DNA of 64,000 nt from Polynucleobacter yangtzensis (GTDB taxonomy: Bacteria; Pseudomonadota; Gammaproteobacteria; Burkholderiales; Burkholderiaceae): contig NZ_LOJI01000001.1 of assembly GCF_001595965.1 (NCBI RefSeq), forward strand, positions 464,178-528,177. The letters run 5' to 3'. The notes beneath the pieces are model-generated. The model worked only from the letters and a program-made list of their open reading frames with translations. It had not been told where the DNA came from and ran no database searches. This document shows, one piece after another, positions 28,035-39,580 of the stretch (position 1 is its first letter; each line of letters starts with the position of its first letter). The position numbers were made by a program, and so were the translations under genes.

Positions 28035-29606
28035 TTATAAAAAATGAGGGGATAAATGTGATGTTGATGAATGGATTGAGGGGTAGAGCACCCGAACGCG
28101 ATAACCCGCGGCATTTGGTGGAAGTGAAATAGGTAGCTCAATCTGCAAAAGCTCGCCAGAAGGGACCCCCTTTTTTAAAAAATCAGGATGAGTCTCTTGC
28201 CAAGCTTTGGGAAGCCATTCTTGCGGGGTAAATTGCAGTGATTTGATTTCAGATTCTTCTGCATCAGTCAAAGTAATTTCTAAATTTGGCGGTAAAACGG
28301 TAATAGCAAGACGATTTTGTATCTCAACTTGCAACACAGATTGATTTGCGACGCTTTTAAGCCCTTCTCGCGCGTTTTCTGGTGAAAGTTTGGCTGAAGT
28401 TATTTTCCAGGCGGCAAAATCGCTTACAGCGCGATCTAGACATCCTAGTGCGCGACAAAGTTTTACATCTACACGCTGTAAAACAGAAAATGAATTCACA
28501 AAAAAAGAATTTGATGTGCCATCAACGCGTGGTGCAAGTGCTGGAAGCAATGAATTTCTTGAGAGATGCTCTCCAAAAACCAGCAAGAGCAGCAATAAGC
28601 CTGCGTAAAGGACTAATTTAAGACTTTTTTTTTGAGCAGATGGAGCAAAAGCAGCATTGGCAGCACTTTGCTTCTCTTGGTTGAGGGTGCCATGCAAACA
28701 AACCCAACCTTCGCTCTCTTTCCAGACTGAAAGCGATAGCCATTGACTGTAAGTGGCAATTACCTCTTCAGCTTGGCGTGCAAGTACGCCCGATAAAACA
28801 ATCCGACCGCCCAATTTCGTCTTATTTACCAGGGCAGGAGCAAGCACTTGCAGTGGGTTGGCCAAAATATTGGCCATAACGATGTCGTATTTGGTTTCTG
28901 CAGCTAACTCTGTGGCACCTTCATTTGGTAACACGAAAGTAATGGTGGTGTTATTGATTTCTGCATTACTGCGCGCTGCAACCATGGCTTGTGGGTCGAT
29001 ATCAGTGCCAATAACAGGATTGCAACCTAACTTAGCTGCAGCAATTGCCAAGATTCCTGAGCCACAACCGTAATCCAAAAGGCTCTGGTTCTGAAGATTA
29101 TTTTGTTGCTCAAGCCAAAGTAGGCATAAATGGGTGGTGGGATGACTGCCTGTACCAAAGGCAAGTCCTGGATCAACGGCTAGGCAAATCGCATTTGGAT
29201 CGGTTGGCGCATCGTGCCATGAAGGCACTACCCAAATGCGTTCACCAATTTGAATGGGTGCAAATTGACTTTGAGTTAGTCGAACCCAGTCTTGCTCTTC
29301 AACTGTTTTTTCTTGGGGAGGCGCTAAGTTAAAGCCGGCTTCTTTTAAGGAGGCAAGCAGCTCTGGGATAAATTCCGCGCTGCCAGAAGCGTCAATCTCA
29401 GGATTAAATAGGGCAGTTACTGCAGATCGATCCCAGGCTTGCACTTCTGGTGAAAGCCCTGGCTCTCCGTAGAGGGGATTTTCATCGTATCCACCAGCAG
29501 CATCATCCTCAACGGTGACTGATAGGGCGCCCAAGTCCAAAAGCGCATCACCTAAAGGCTCTGCGGTTTCGGCAGCTACCGTGAATACCAGTTCACGATA
29601 AGACAT
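28035..29606 (-). CDS. prmA: Ribosomal protein L11 methyltransferase fused to TM + DUF3426 domain
   Basis: N-terminal PrmA ([38 protein letters not shown]); [22 protein letters not shown]3426-like C-terminus. Confidence 0.88.
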   Translation of the reverse strand: MSYRELVFTVAAETAEPLGDALLDLGALSVTVEDDAAGGYDENPLYGEPGLSPEVQAWDRSAVTALFNPEIDASGSAEFIPELLASLKEAGFNLAPPQEKTVEEQDWVRLTQSQFAPIQIGERIWVVPSWHDAPTDPNAICLAVDPGLAFGTGSHPTTHLCLLWLEQQNNLQNQSLLDYGCGSGILAIAAAKLGCNPVIGTDIDPQAMVAARSNAEINNTTITFVLPNEGATELAAETKYDIVMANILANPLQVLAPALVNKTKLGGRIVLSGVLARQAEEVIATYSQWLSLSVWKESEGWVCLHGTLNQEKQSAANAAFAPSAQKKSLKLVLYAGLLLLLLVFGEHLSRNSLLPALAPRVDGTSNSFFVNSFSVLQRVDVKLCRALGCLDRAVSDFAAWKITSAKLSPENAREGLKSVANQSVLQVEIQNRLAITVLPPNLEITLTDAEESEIKSLQFTPQEWLPKAWQETHPDFLKKGVPSGELLQIELPISLPPNAAGYRVRVLYPSIHSSTSHLSPHFL

Positions 29607-29622
29607 GAGGCGCTCGCATTAA

Positions 29623-30987
29623 TTAGGATTTGCCGCGACTTGCAGCTTGCTCTTCTAAGCGATGCTCCAAGTAGTGAATGCTGGTTCCGCCTTCAATGAA
29701 GTTGGGGTCCAACATCAATTCACGATGCAGTGGCACATTAGTCGTGATGCCATCAATCACCATTTCGGAGAGCGCAATCTGCATACGGCGAATAGCTTGC
29801 TCACGGGTATTGCCGTAAGAAATCAATTTGCCAATCATGGAGTCATAGTTAGACGGCACTACGTAACCGCTATATGCATGTGAGTCGACACGAATACCAG
29901 GACCACCTGGCATATGGAATGAACCAATCTTGCCTGGGCTTGGAGTGAACTTGAATGGATCTTCGGCATTCAAGCGGCACTCAATGGCATGTCCACGGAA
30001 AACGATGTCTTTCTGGCGGTAGCTGAGTTTGAGGCCAGCAGCAATACGAATCTGTTCTTGAACAATATCCACGCCAGTAATCATTTCAGTAACTGGATGC
30101 TCTACCTGAACACGGGTGTTCATCTCAATAAAGAAAAATTCACCGTTTTCGTAAAGGAATTCAAATGTACCTGCGCCGCGGTAGCCAATCTTGCGACAAG
30201 CTTCTGCACAACGCTCGCCAATTTTGGCAATTAAACGACGGTCAATGCCAGGAGCTGGGGCTTCTTCAATCACTTTTTGGTGGCGACGCTGCATGGAGCA
30301 ATCACGCTCACCTAGCCAAATGGCATTGCCATGAGTATCAGCAAGAATCTGAATCTCTACGTGACGAGGTTTCTCTAAAAACTTCTCCATATAGACTTCT
30401 GGATTACCAAAAGCGCGACCAGCTTCCTCGCGAGTCATATTGACCGCATTGATGAGGGCCGCCTCAGTGTGAACTACGCGCATACCGCGACCACCACCAC
30501 CACCGGCGGCTTTAATGATGACGGGATAACCAACCTTTTTAGCGGTTGCAAGAATCTCTTTTGGATTATCGGGAAGAGCACCCTCGGAACCAGGAACGCA
30601 AGGCACGCCTGCTTTAATCATGGCGCGTTTAGCAGAAACCTTGTCACCCATTAAGCGAATAGATGCTGCTGTAGGTCCGATAAATGCAAAACCCGATTTT
30701 TCTACGCGCTCTGCGAAGTCAGCATTTTCAGAAAGGAATCCATAACCAGGATGGATCGCTTCTGCATCAGTCACTTCTGCCGCAGAAATAATCGCAGGCA
30801 TATTAAGGTAGCTCAGTGGAGATGGCGCCGGTCCGATGCATACCGCTTCATCGGCAAGCCTCACATACTTCGCTTCTTTATCTGCAGTGGAATACACCAC
30901 AACAGTTTTAATTCCCAACTCGCGGCATGCGCGTTGGATGCGGAGAGCAATTTCTCCCCGATTGGCAATCAGAATCTTATCGAACAT
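29623..30987 (-). CDS. accC: Acetyl-CoA carboxylase biotin carboxylase subunit
   Basis: [38 protein letters not shown]. Confidence 0.97.
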   Translation of the reverse strand: MFDKILIANRGEIALRIQRACRELGIKTVVVYSTADKEAKYVRLADEAVCIGPAPSPLSYLNMPAIISAAEVTDAEAIHPGYGFLSENADFAERVEKSGFAFIGPTAASIRLMGDKVSAKRAMIKAGVPCVPGSEGALPDNPKEILATAKKVGYPVIIKAAGGGGGRGMRVVHTEAALINAVNMTREEAGRAFGNPEVYMEKFLEKPRHVEIQILADTHGNAIWLGERDCSMQRRHQKVIEEAPAPGIDRRLIAKIGERCAEACRKIGYRGAGTFEFLYENGEFFFIEMNTRVQVEHPVTEMITGVDIVQEQIRIAAGLKLSYRQKDIVFRGHAIECRLNAEDPFKFTPSPGKIGSFHMPGGPGIRVDSHAYSGYVVPSNYDSMIGKLISYGNTREQAIRRMQIALSEMVIDGITTNVPLHRELMLDPNFIEGGTSIHYLEHRLEEQAASRGKS

Positions 30988-31038
30988 GTCGGCTCTGAGT
31001 TAAGTAACGGTGAATTGGAATGGATCTAAGTAGATCTA

Positions 31039-31503
31039 TTAGACGATGATGAAAAGAGGCTGGTCAAACTCAACACCCTGACCGTTTTCACAGAGGATTT
31101 CTTTAACTACACCAGCATGCTCAGATTCAATTTCGTTGAGTAGCTTCATCGCTTCAATGATGCAAAGAGTTTGGCCTACTTTGACGGTATCGCCGATATT
31201 GACGAAGTTTGGTGATTCTGGATTTGGTGCGCGGTAGAAAGTCCCAACCATAGGAGACTTCGCAACAAAACCAGTTTCAGCAGCAGGCGCTTCAACAGCT
31301 GCCGCTTGGGCAGGTGCGCTAGCAGCTGGCGCAGCTTGCATGGCTTGTACAGGCGTTGGATTGGCGTAAACCACCTGGCCAGCAGGAGCTGGAGACCCAG
31401 CGTTTACGATGCGAACGCGATCTTCGCCTTCATTTACTTCCAACTCAGAAATGCCTGACTCAGAGACTAAGTCGATCAAGGTTTTTAGTTTTCTCAGATC
31501 CAT
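31039..31503 (-). CDS. accB: Biotin carboxyl carrier protein of acetyl-CoA carboxylase
   Basis: Biotinyl motif CIIEAMKLLNEIE. Confidence 0.96.
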   Translation of the reverse strand: MDLRKLKTLIDLVSESGISELEVNEGEDRVRIVNAGSPAPAGQVVYANPTPVQAMQAAPAASAPAQAAAVEAPAAETGFVAKSPMVGTFYRAPNPESPNFVNIGDTVKVGQTLCIIEAMKLLNEIESEHAGVVKEILCENGQGVEFDQPLFIIV

Positions 31504-31539
31504 ACGAGTGCTTCCTCTCTTGTAATTCTTTAAATAGAT

Positions 31540-31989
31540 TTACTTCTTTAGACTTGTAATCGCTGCTTGCAGCGCTAATTCATAACCAATGGCACCAAGC
31601 CCACAAATAACTCCCGTCGCAATATCAGACAGGTAGGAGTGCTTGCGGAATTCTTCACGCTGGCGAATATTTGATAAATGAACTTCAGTGAATGGAATGG
31701 CTACACCAGCCAATACATCGCGCAGGGCAACGCTGGTATGAGTAAAGGCGCCTGGGTTGATGATGATGAAATCAACACCATCTTGTTTGGCCTTCTGAAT
31801 TCGGTCGATTAACTCGCCTTCATGATTGCTTTGAAAGGTGTTTAGATCAACAGATTGCGCTTTAGCTAGCTCACCTAGCTTTTGATGAATGTCTTCTAGG
31901 GTTGTTTTGCCGTAAACATCGGGTTCACGGGTGCCTAATAGATTTAGGTTTGGGCCTTGAATTACGAGAATTGAAGCTTTTTTCGACAT
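31540..31989 (-). CDS. aroQ: Type II 3-dehydroquinate dehydratase
   Basis: [34 protein letters not shown]. Confidence 0.96.
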   Translation of the reverse strand: MSKKASILVIQGPNLNLLGTREPDVYGKTTLEDIHQKLGELAKAQSVDLNTFQSNHEGELIDRIQKAKQDGVDFIIINPGAFTHTSVALRDVLAGVAIPFTEVHLSNIRQREEFRKHSYLSDIATGVICGLGAIGYELALQAAITSLKK

Positions 31990-32239
31990 AGATCCCTATT
32001 TTTAGAGGCAGTTAAGCGTTAATTGACGATTTGGGTTTTGTGCCCTACATACAACTTCATGCTTTATTGCTTATGAGGGAAAGTATACCTTTATAAGAGC
32101 GGTACAAGACCAAAAAGTTGCTTCAAAAATAGGAATTTTCGAAACTTTTAAGTGCAGATATTGAAAAATATTGAATTTATTGCCTGAAATTGAGTTGGAA
32201 TGGCAGCATGCTGGAAGCATTAAAACTTAATAAAAATAC

Positions 32240-32767
32240 TTATAAAGCGGATTTAATGGCATTTCTGAGCTCATCTTCGCTTATCTTGCCTAATTTGCTA
32301 TAGCTGGATTTCCCTTTGGCATTAATGATGATGGTGTAAGGGAGGGCGCCTTGGGAGTTTCCCATTTGCTTAGAAAGATTACTGCCCTGCAATCCGCCAA
32401 TCATGATCGGATAGCTAACCGGGGTTTTTGCGAGGAATTCACGAATATTAGAGGGTGAATCGATGCCGATACCGACAAATAAGACGTTTTGCTTTAAAAA
32501 CTCTTGTTGCAATTTATCTAAAGTAGGCATTTCTTCAACGCAAGGGGGGCACCAGGAGGCCCAAAAGTTCACAACCAGGACTTTCCCTTGCCATTCTTGG
32601 GTGTTGGCTGTTTTTCCATCCGGGGTTTGCCAAGGGTTTTCAAGAAATGCTTTTACGGCGGGGTCGCTAGCTAAACCAGTTTTGTAAATCCATTGCGAAG
32701 TCAGTACGCCTGAAACTAGTGCCAAAAGACTAATTACGACGATGATGATCCATTGTCTGCGGTTCAT
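32240..32767 (-). CDS. TlpA-like thiol:disulfide oxidoreductase
   Basis: VVNFWASWCPPCVEEMP, N-terminal TM. Confidence 0.9.
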   Translation of the reverse strand: MNRRQWIIIVVISLLALVSGVLTSQWIYKTGLASDPAVKAFLENPWQTPDGKTANTQEWQGKVLVVNFWASWCPPCVEEMPTLDKLQQEFLKQNVLFVGIGIDSPSNIREFLAKTPVSYPIMIGGLQGSNLSKQMGNSQGALPYTIIINAKGKSSYSKLGKISEDELRNAIKSAL

Positions 32768-32793
32768 TACAGCTCCTTCGCTAAAATTCGTAA

Positions 32794-34194
32794 ATGCATA
32801 TACATATCCTGGGCATTTGCGGTACTTTCATGGGCGGCATTGCCGCAATCGCTAGACAAGCTGGACACCGCGTTACTGGCTGCGATGCCAACGTGTATCC
32901 ACCAATGAGTACGCAGCTTGAAGCTCAAGGTATCAAACTGATTGAGGGATTTTCGCCCGATCAATTATCTCAGTTTGAGACCATGCCTGATTTATTTGTA
33001 ATTGGCAATGTGGTTTCTCGCGGCAATCCTTTAATGGAGGCGATTCTCAATCAAGACTTGCCCTATATTTCTGGTCCGCAATGGTTGGGCGAACAAGTTT
33101 TATACGGCAGACATGTTCTAGCGGTTGCTGGCACACATGGCAAAACAACTACCTCAGCTATGCTGACTTGGATTTTGGAATTCAACGGTTATAAACCCGG
33201 TTACCTGATTGGTGGGGTGCCTCTGAACTTCACAGTATCTGCGCGCTTGGGTGAGAGTAAATATTTTGTGATTGAAGCAGATGAATACGACACTGCATTT
33301 TTCGATAAGCGCAGTAAGTTTGTGCACTACCGACCTCGCACTGCTTTATTAAATAATTTGGAATTTGATCACGCCGATATCTTTGCGGATCTTGCTGCAA
33401 TTGAAACCCAGTTTCATCATCTTGTCCGTACCGTTCCGGGCGATGGTTTATTGGTGGTAAATGGCGAAGAGCCTGCTTTAGCGAGTGTCATTACGCGTGG
33501 TGCGTGGGCCCCTGTAGAGCGCTTTGGCCAAGATCTTGCAAATGAATGGTCATTAATCTCACAGGAGAATGACGGTTTTGTTGTGCGCAAAGCTGGTAAA
33601 GAAGTGGCAACAGTAAAGTGGTCAATGGATTCAGGTGTTATGGGTCGGCACAATCAACTAAATGCTCTTGCAGCGATTGCTTCTGCCAATCACATTGGAA
33701 TTTCTCCTGTAGATTCTGCGCGTGCGCTGGCAGAGTTCAAGAATGTGAAGCGTCGTTTAGAAACCATTGGTGTTGCAAATGACATTACGGTCTACGACGA
33801 TTTTGCACATCACCCAACTGCAATCACTACTACCGTTGATGGTTTGCGTCGTCGCGTTGGTAAATCGCGCATCTTGGCTGTACTGGAGCCACGTTCAAAC
33901 ACAATGAAGCTTGGCGTGATGAAGGCTCAACTTCCTGGAAGTCTTGAAGCAGCCGATAAAGTATTTGCATATGGCGCAAACTCAGGAAAAGAGTCATTGG
34001 GTTGGAACTTGACTGAGGTTTTATCTCCACTCAACACAAAAGAGCAGGGTAAAGCACAAGCTTTCGATGATCTTGAAGCTTTAGTTAAGGCAGTTGCACA
34101 TGAAGCCAAGCCTGGTGATCATATTTTGGTTATGAGTAATGGTGGGTTTGGTGGCGTGCATCAAAAACTATTGAAAGCCATTTCGGCAAAGTAA
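32794..34194 (+). CDS. mpl: UDP-N-acetylmuramate:L-alanyl-gamma-D-glutamyl-meso-diaminopimelate ligase
   Basis: [37 protein letters not shown]. Confidence 0.94.
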   Translation: MHIHILGICGTFMGGIAAIARQAGHRVTGCDANVYPPMSTQLEAQGIKLIEGFSPDQLSQFETMPDLFVIGNVVSRGNPLMEAILNQDLPYISGPQWLGEQVLYGRHVLAVAGTHGKTTTSAMLTWILEFNGYKPGYLIGGVPLNFTVSARLGESKYFVIEADEYDTAFFDKRSKFVHYRPRTALLNNLEFDHADIFADLAAIETQFHHLVRTVPGDGLLVVNGEEPALASVITRGAWAPVERFGQDLANEWSLISQENDGFVVRKAGKEVATVKWSMDSGVMGRHNQLNALAAIASANHIGISPVDSARALAEFKNVKRRLETIGVANDITVYDDFAHHPTAITTTVDGLRRRVGKSRILAVLEPRSNTMKLGVMKAQLPGSLEAADKVFAYGANSGKESLGWNLTEVLSPLNTKEQGKAQAFDDLEALVKAVAHEAKPGDHILVMSNGGFGGVHQKLLKAISAK

Positions 34195-34214
34195 CAAAAT
34201 ACAGAAAGCAAAAA

Positions 34215-34949
34215 ATGGGCGATAGATTAAAAGACAAAGTAGCCATCATCACCGGTGCCGCTAAGGGTATTGGTTTTGCTACTGCTCAGCGTTTTGCGCA
34301 AGAGGGTGCCAAGGTCATCATTACCGATATCAACCAAGAGGCAGTCAACACCGCTGCTGCACAAGTCTTGAATTCCGAAGGCTATGCCATGAATGTGACT
34401 GATCGCGCCAGCATTCAGTCGGTAGTTGACCAGGTGATGCAAAAGCATGGACGCATTGATATCTTGATTAATAACGCAGGCATTACTCAAGATGCGCGCT
34501 TGATTAAGATGACCGAAGCTCAGTTTGATACGGTGATTGATGTCAATTTGAGAGGTGTATTTAATTGCACCCAGTTGATTGTTCCGCATATGCTCGAGGC
34601 CGGCTCTGGTGCGGTAGTCAATGCATCTAGTGTTGTGGGTCTATACGGTAATTTTGGTCAAACCAATTACTCAGCTACAAAATTTGGCGTCATAGGCTTT
34701 ACTAAAACATGGGCGCGCGAGCTTGGTCCTAAGGGAATTCGAGTAAATGCGGTATGTCCAGGATTCATTGCTACAGAAATGGTTAAAGCCATACCAGAAA
34801 ATATTCTGCAAGATATTGAAAAGCGCAGTTGGCTTGGTCGCTTAGGTACTCCTACTGAAATGGCGAACGTTTATCTGTTCTTGGCTAGTGATGAAGCGAG
34901 CTATGTCAATGGAGTGGCATTAGAGGCCAGCGGCGGGATCTCGCTCTAA
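34215..34949 (+). CDS. fabG: 3-oxoacyl-ACP reductase (SDR family)
   Basis: [31 protein letters not shown]. Confidence 0.82.
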   Translation: MGDRLKDKVAIITGAAKGIGFATAQRFAQEGAKVIITDINQEAVNTAAAQVLNSEGYAMNVTDRASIQSVVDQVMQKHGRIDILINNAGITQDARLIKMTEAQFDTVIDVNLRGVFNCTQLIVPHMLEAGSGAVVNASSVVGLYGNFGQTNYSATKFGVIGFTKTWARELGPKGIRVNAVCPGFIATEMVKAIPENILQDIEKRSWLGRLGTPTEMANVYLFLASDEASYVNGVALEASGGISL

Positions 34950-34951
34950 GC

Positions 34952-36997
34952 ATGAATCTTTTATATGAAGAAGGTGGCGATATCAAGATCGCCACAGTGC
35001 AGTCTGCATCAGGTGCTGGGGATGCTGAGTCATGGCAGGCAACCAGTCTTTCTGGAAAAAAGATCAGGCTCAAAGCTAAAGAGGTTTGGTTGCGCTTTGA
35101 AAAGCCAGAAGCTCAGGCCGCTATAGACGAAGCTGGAACTCTGACAGCCGATATTGATTTGCAGTTACTTTGGGATTGCGCACCAGATGAAGAATTTGGT
35201 TTGGTTGATGTGGCGCACGAGTACTTTGGATCACAAGCCAGCATTCCGCAACAAGTTGCACTAGCAATTGCTTTGCAGGGCGCCCCCGTTTTCTTTCGTC
35301 GCAAAGGACGTGGCCGCTTTCAGAGAGCGCCATTAGAACAGCTTCAGGCCGGGCTGGCCGCTTTAGAGCGAAAGCAAAAAGAGCTTGATCAGCAGTCTGT
35401 TTGGCAGCAAGAGTTAGTTAGCGGTACTTTCCCTGAAACACTCAAGTCTTCAGCCAAGCAATTACTTTTTTCTCCCGATAAAAATACTTCTGCGTACAAA
35501 GCGCTTATTGCTGCTTGTACCGAGACCGGTGAATCTCCAGCGCAGTTGATGATTCGTTGTGGCGCAATTGATTCGCCTTTAGCATATCACCAGGGACTGT
35601 TTCTAAAGGCGCATTTTCCGAATGGTGCGGATCACAGCCCAGCTATTGGGGTTGATCAAGCAGCATATGCAGCTGCTATTGCTGAGCTTCCAGTCGCCCA
35701 AGTGCAGGCATTCTCTATCGATGATTCCGGCACTACTGAGATTGATGATGCTCTATCGGTCACGCCAATTGAGGGCGGGCATCGAATAGGTATTCATATT
35801 GCTGCTCCAGGTTTGGCCATTGCAAAAGATGATCCCTTGGATCAAGTTGCGCGTAATCGTATGTCTACGGTGTACTTCCCTGGCGACAAAATTACGATGT
35901 TGCCTGATTCAGTCATTGAGCAATTCTCCTTAGATGAAGGCATGCCAAGACCTGCCTTATCGATCTATGTTGATATTGATTTGCAGGGGGTCGTCAATCG
36001 AGCGACTTTGCAGATGCGTGCAGAGATGGTGCCTATGGCAGCCAATTTACGCTTGGAAGATATTGAGCATCTTGTGAGTGAAGAGAGTTTGCTTGATGAG
36101 GGTGCTAACTATCCTTATCGCAAAGAGTTAGCCATTTTGTGGCAAGCCGCTAAACATCTTCATGCGGGTCGTCAAGAAAAGCGCGTAGCAAATGGCTTAC
36201 GTGCCGAGCAACTTGGGCTTGTGGATCCCAATCCCCTCGCAAGGGATTTCCACTTCCAGATTCAAGAGGTAGATGGGGTTCAGCGCGTTGATATCTTGCC
36301 GCGTCAGCGTGGCTCCATTTTGGACACCATTGTTGCGGAGTGGATGATCTTCTGCAACAGCGCCTCTGGTCAGCTTCTTGCCGACCATGGTCTTCCAGGA
36401 TTATTTAGAACTCAGAAGGGCTGGGGCCCACTGCGCACTCGCATGCAAACCACTCCAGGACCGCATGAAGGCTTGGGCTTGGACTATTACGCTTGGTGTA
36501 CCTCTCCCTTGCGTCGATATTCCGACCTGGTCAATCAATGGCAATTGATTGCGCTTGCAAAGCATGGCGTGACAGCCAAAATGGTTGCACCGTTTCCGCC
36601 ACGCGATGCTACGTTGATGGGTATTGCTGCTGACTTCGAGTCTTGCTATCAAGCGTATGGAGAGTTCCAAGACCGACTAGAAAAATATTGGTGCTTACGT
36701 TGGATCACGCAAGATGGTGAATCAAAGACTGTGTATGTCCGTCATTTGAAAGAAGGCATGTCTCGAGTGGAGCAAGTGCCATTGCACTTACCTATTCCTG
36801 AGTTGGCAACGCATCCTCGTATGACGCGTGCAGAAGTAGTGATAGCCGATGTAGATTTATTGCAACTTAGCGCAGGTGTTCGAGTTCTAGAAATTGAAGC
36901 AAAGTTGGAGGCTCCTGAAAAGGAATCAGCTGACCAAGCCGTAGAGTCGGAGCCAGAGCTATCAGACAAACCTGAAGAAGATGCTAGCCCAACTTAA
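34952..36997 (+). CDS. RNB-domain (RNase II-like) exoribonuclease
   Basis: IDDSGTTEIDDALSV, YYAWCTSPLRRYSDLVNQWQL. Confidence 0.9.
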   Translation: MNLLYEEGGDIKIATVQSASGAGDAESWQATSLSGKKIRLKAKEVWLRFEKPEAQAAIDEAGTLTADIDLQLLWDCAPDEEFGLVDVAHEYFGSQASIPQQVALAIALQGAPVFFRRKGRGRFQRAPLEQLQAGLAALERKQKELDQQSVWQQELVSGTFPETLKSSAKQLLFSPDKNTSAYKALIAACTETGESPAQLMIRCGAIDSPLAYHQGLFLKAHFPNGADHSPAIGVDQAAYAAAIAELPVAQVQAFSIDDSGTTEIDDALSVTPIEGGHRIGIHIAAPGLAIAKDDPLDQVARNRMSTVYFPGDKITMLPDSVIEQFSLDEGMPRPALSIYVDIDLQGVVNRATLQMRAEMVPMAANLRLEDIEHLVSEESLLDEGANYPYRKELAILWQAAKHLHAGRQEKRVANGLRAEQLGLVDPNPLARDFHFQIQEVDGVQRVDILPRQRGSILDTIVAEWMIFCNSASGQLLADHGLPGLFRTQKGWGPLRTRMQTTPGPHEGLGLDYYAWCTSPLRRYSDLVNQWQLIALAKHGVTAKMVAPFPPRDATLMGIAADFESCYQAYGEFQDRLEKYWCLRWITQDGESKTVYVRHLKEGMSRVEQVPLHLPIPELATHPRMTRAEVVIADVDLLQLSAGVRVLEIEAKLEAPEKESADQAVESEPELSDKPEEDASPT

Positions 36998-37868
36998 ATC
37001 TCTTGAGATTCCATGTCCTGAGGGACTTGGTAAGGCCTTGCATTATCTGCATCGCGCATGGAATCGTTATCCATTTCGCTTTGCCTTATGTGTCTCCATT
37101 CTGATTCATCTGGTGCTCTTGTCATTTCGCTGGGGTGTCGGGGAAATTCAAAATCGCCGACTCAATACTCCCTTGAGCGTGGTTTTGGTTAATGCCAGCA
37201 ATAAAACGCCACCTCAAAAAGCGAGCAAATTGGCTCAAGCCGATTTACAGGGTGGCGGTAAAACAGAGAATCAAGACACTACAGCTTTGCATCGTGCTAG
37301 ATTGGGGGCGGAAGCAAGACTTGAAGTTTTGGAGAAGCAGCAAAAGCAAATGCTCGCAAAGCTAGATGAGCAGCGCAATCGCTCTGGCGGTCGTAAAAGC
37401 GGCGATGAGCAAAAAATTACACCGCAACTCAATTCTTTAGAAGCTGAGTTAGCAAAGCGGCTCCAGTCTGATGGTAGAGAGCCAAGACGTAAGGTGCTGA
37501 CTGGCGCCAATACAAAAGCAGTGAGCTTTGCACACTATTACGATGCCATGCGCCAAAAAATTGAGGCTTATGGCAGCGCATTTTTCCCGAGGGCAAATGG
37601 GCGCCCTTTATACGGCAGCTTGGTGATTGTGGTGAGTGTAGATATCCAAGGAAGAATCACCACGAACGCCCAAGGTAAAGACGGGCTTTCTATTGGTCGC
37701 AGTTCTGGCAATCCCGAGTTGGATCGTCAGGCCCTTGCCATCGTTAGGGCTTCAGCCCCCTTTGGGCCCTTTCCTTCGGAAATGCGTAACCAAATTGATG
37801 TATTGGATTGGATCTCCACTTTCGAGTTCACACGCGATGGGGTGGATCGTCTAGAGCTACGTCGTTAA
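36981..37868 (+). CDS. TonB family protein
   Basis: N-terminal TM, coiled middle, TonB-like C-terminus (GSLVIVVSVDIQGRITT...LDRQALAIVRASAPFGPFP). Confidence 0.82.
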   Translation: MLAQLKSLEIPCPEGLGKALHYLHRAWNRYPFRFALCVSILIHLVLLSFRWGVGEIQNRRLNTPLSVVLVNASNKTPPQKASKLAQADLQGGGKTENQDTTALHRARLGAEARLEVLEKQQKQMLAKLDEQRNRSGGRKSGDEQKITPQLNSLEAELAKRLQSDGREPRRKVLTGANTKAVSFAHYYDAMRQKIEAYGSAFFPRANGRPLYGSLVIVVSVDIQGRITTNAQGKDGLSIGRSSGNPELDRQALAIVRASAPFGPFPSEMRNQIDVLDWISTFEFTRDGVDRLELRR

Positions 37869-37912
37869 AGCTATTTAACTAACTTTATAAATTCGCTTAT
37901 TCTGTAGTCATT

Positions 37913-38818
37913 ATGAGTTCCACGAATACCACCCCTTTGCATACAGACCCAAGCCTCTTTGCTGGCGTGGATGTTTATGCTGTGGCTGGTAATCCGATTG
38001 CCCACAGCAAATCTCCGGCAATTCATCAACGTTTTGCGGAGCAAGCAAAGCAGCGTATGCACTATGGGCGTCTTCAGCCTGAGGTAGGTGCATTTGCGCA
38101 AGCAGCTAAAGCATTTTTTGCTGCAGGTGGCAAAGGTATGAATGTCACGGTACCCTTTAAGTTAGATGCCCAAAACCTGGCTGATGTATTAACGCCTCGC
38201 GCACAATTGGCGGGCGCCGTTAATACTTTGTGGAAAACAGAGGGCAAAATTTTTGGTGACAATACTGATGGCGCTGGTCTAGTGCGCGATCTTTTGGCGC
38301 AAGGTATTGATCTGCATAGCGCCCGCATTTTGTTGATTGGCGCTGGTGGAGCTGCGCGCGGCGTGATTGGTCCGCTACTGGAGCAAGCCCCCAAATCATT
38401 CATTATTGCTAATCGCTCCAGTGCTAAAGCAGATGAATTGGTCAAACTCTTTGCTGATCTAGCGGCCTCCAAAGAAGTTGCGCTAGAGTCTCGGACTTTA
38501 GCTGATCTTGAAGACCCTGCAAAAACGCAGTACCCATTTGATTTGGTAATCAATGCCACTGCTGCTGGTCTGACGGATGAATCACCTTTGAGTTCGCAGG
38601 CAGTGAGCAATATTTTTGTGCCCAGCTCTTTTGCTTATGACATGGTCTATGGCAAAACTACCGCTTTCATGCAGCAAGCCCTTCAACGGGGTGCACGGGT
38701 TAGTGATGGCCTTGGAATGTTGGTTGAGCAAGCAGCTGATGCATTCTTACTATGGCGTGGTGCACAGTTGACAAGTTCTATTGATCCTCGCGCAGTGTTG
38801 GCAGAGCTTCGTAGCTGA
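37913..38818 (+). CDS. aroE: Shikimate dehydrogenase
   Basis: AVAGNPIAHSKSPAIHQRFAEQ, NVTVPFK, DNTDGAGLVRDL. Confidence 0.95.
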   Translation: MSSTNTTPLHTDPSLFAGVDVYAVAGNPIAHSKSPAIHQRFAEQAKQRMHYGRLQPEVGAFAQAAKAFFAAGGKGMNVTVPFKLDAQNLADVLTPRAQLAGAVNTLWKTEGKIFGDNTDGAGLVRDLLAQGIDLHSARILLIGAGGAARGVIGPLLEQAPKSFIIANRSSAKADELVKLFADLAASKEVALESRTLADLEDPAKTQYPFDLVINATAAGLTDESPLSSQAVSNIFVPSSFAYDMVYGKTTAFMQQALQRGARVSDGLGMLVEQAADAFLLWRGAQLTSSIDPRAVLAELRS

Positions 38819-38827
38819 TTTGTTCTG

Positions 38828-39559
38828 ATGCGCTGGCTTTTCTATCCAGTGAAATGTTTGCTTGCAGGATTTGTGGCGATGCAAATATTTTTTGCCCTAC
38901 AGATTGCTTTATGGATCGGCTTGGATCCAAGTAGCACTGCTTTTCAAAGGGCAGAGCGTTGGCGCTTATGTTCATGGCACTGGAGTTGCTCCGTGCAATC
39001 TCGATGGGTGTCATACGACAAGATCTCCAATAATCTCAAGCGTGCAGTTCTGGTCAGTGAAGACGATATCTTCTTTCAGCACGGTGGCGTGCGGGTAGAG
39101 GATATGCAAAAAGCTTGGCAGAAAAATCAACAAAAAACTCAAGCAGGCAATAAATCAAAAACAGCTTTGCGAGGCGGTTCAACCATTACGCAGCAGTTAG
39201 CAAAAAATTTATTTCTTTCCTCGGAGCAAAATTATTTGCGCAAAGGGCAAGAGCTCATCATCACCGGGCTTTTGGAGTTAACCCTTTCAAAACAGAGAAT
39301 GTATGAGATTTATCTCAACTCGGTGGAGTGGGGCGAGGGTATTTTTGGAGTTGGTGCTGCATCCCAGCACTATTACGCTACAAGTCCAGCGGCGCTTGAC
39401 CGAAATCAGGCTGCTGCACTAGCTTCAGCATTACCTGCACCCAAGTGTTTTGATAAGCAGCAGTATTGCCGCCGTGGAAGTATTAATTATTCCGCTCGCC
39501 AAGAATTTATCTTGGAAGGCATGGATCGGGTTGCATTAGCGCCTTACCCAAAAAAGTAA
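38828..39559 (+). CDS. mtgA: Monofunctional biosynthetic peptidoglycan transglycosylase
   Basis: AVLVSEDDIFFQHGGV, GGSTITQQLAKNLFLS. Confidence 0.93.
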   Translation: MRWLFYPVKCLLAGFVAMQIFFALQIALWIGLDPSSTAFQRAERWRLCSWHWSCSVQSRWVSYDKISNNLKRAVLVSEDDIFFQHGGVRVEDMQKAWQKNQQKTQAGNKSKTALRGGSTITQQLAKNLFLSSEQNYLRKGQELIITGLLELTLSKQRMYEIYLNSVEWGEGIFGVGAASQHYYATSPAALDRNQAAALASALPAPKCFDKQQYCRRGSINYSARQEFILEGMDRVALAPYPKK

Positions 39560-39580
39560 GAGCGCTTAGCAATTTCTTAG

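Noticed and set aside
32204-32213. CAGCATGCTG palindrome downstream of the tlpA-like gene
   Set aside because: A 10-bp palindrome is expected by chance in 64 kb; no loop, repeat or adjacent element.
31990-32239. 250-bp intergenic gap as a possible ncRNA or riboswitch
   Set aside because: No convincing stems or conserved motif seen; most likely promoter and leader for aroQ-accBC.
38074-38610. 178-aa minus-strand ORF inside aroE
   Set aside because: Complete overlap with a clear aroE; low-complexity Ser/Ala composition typical of antisense translation.
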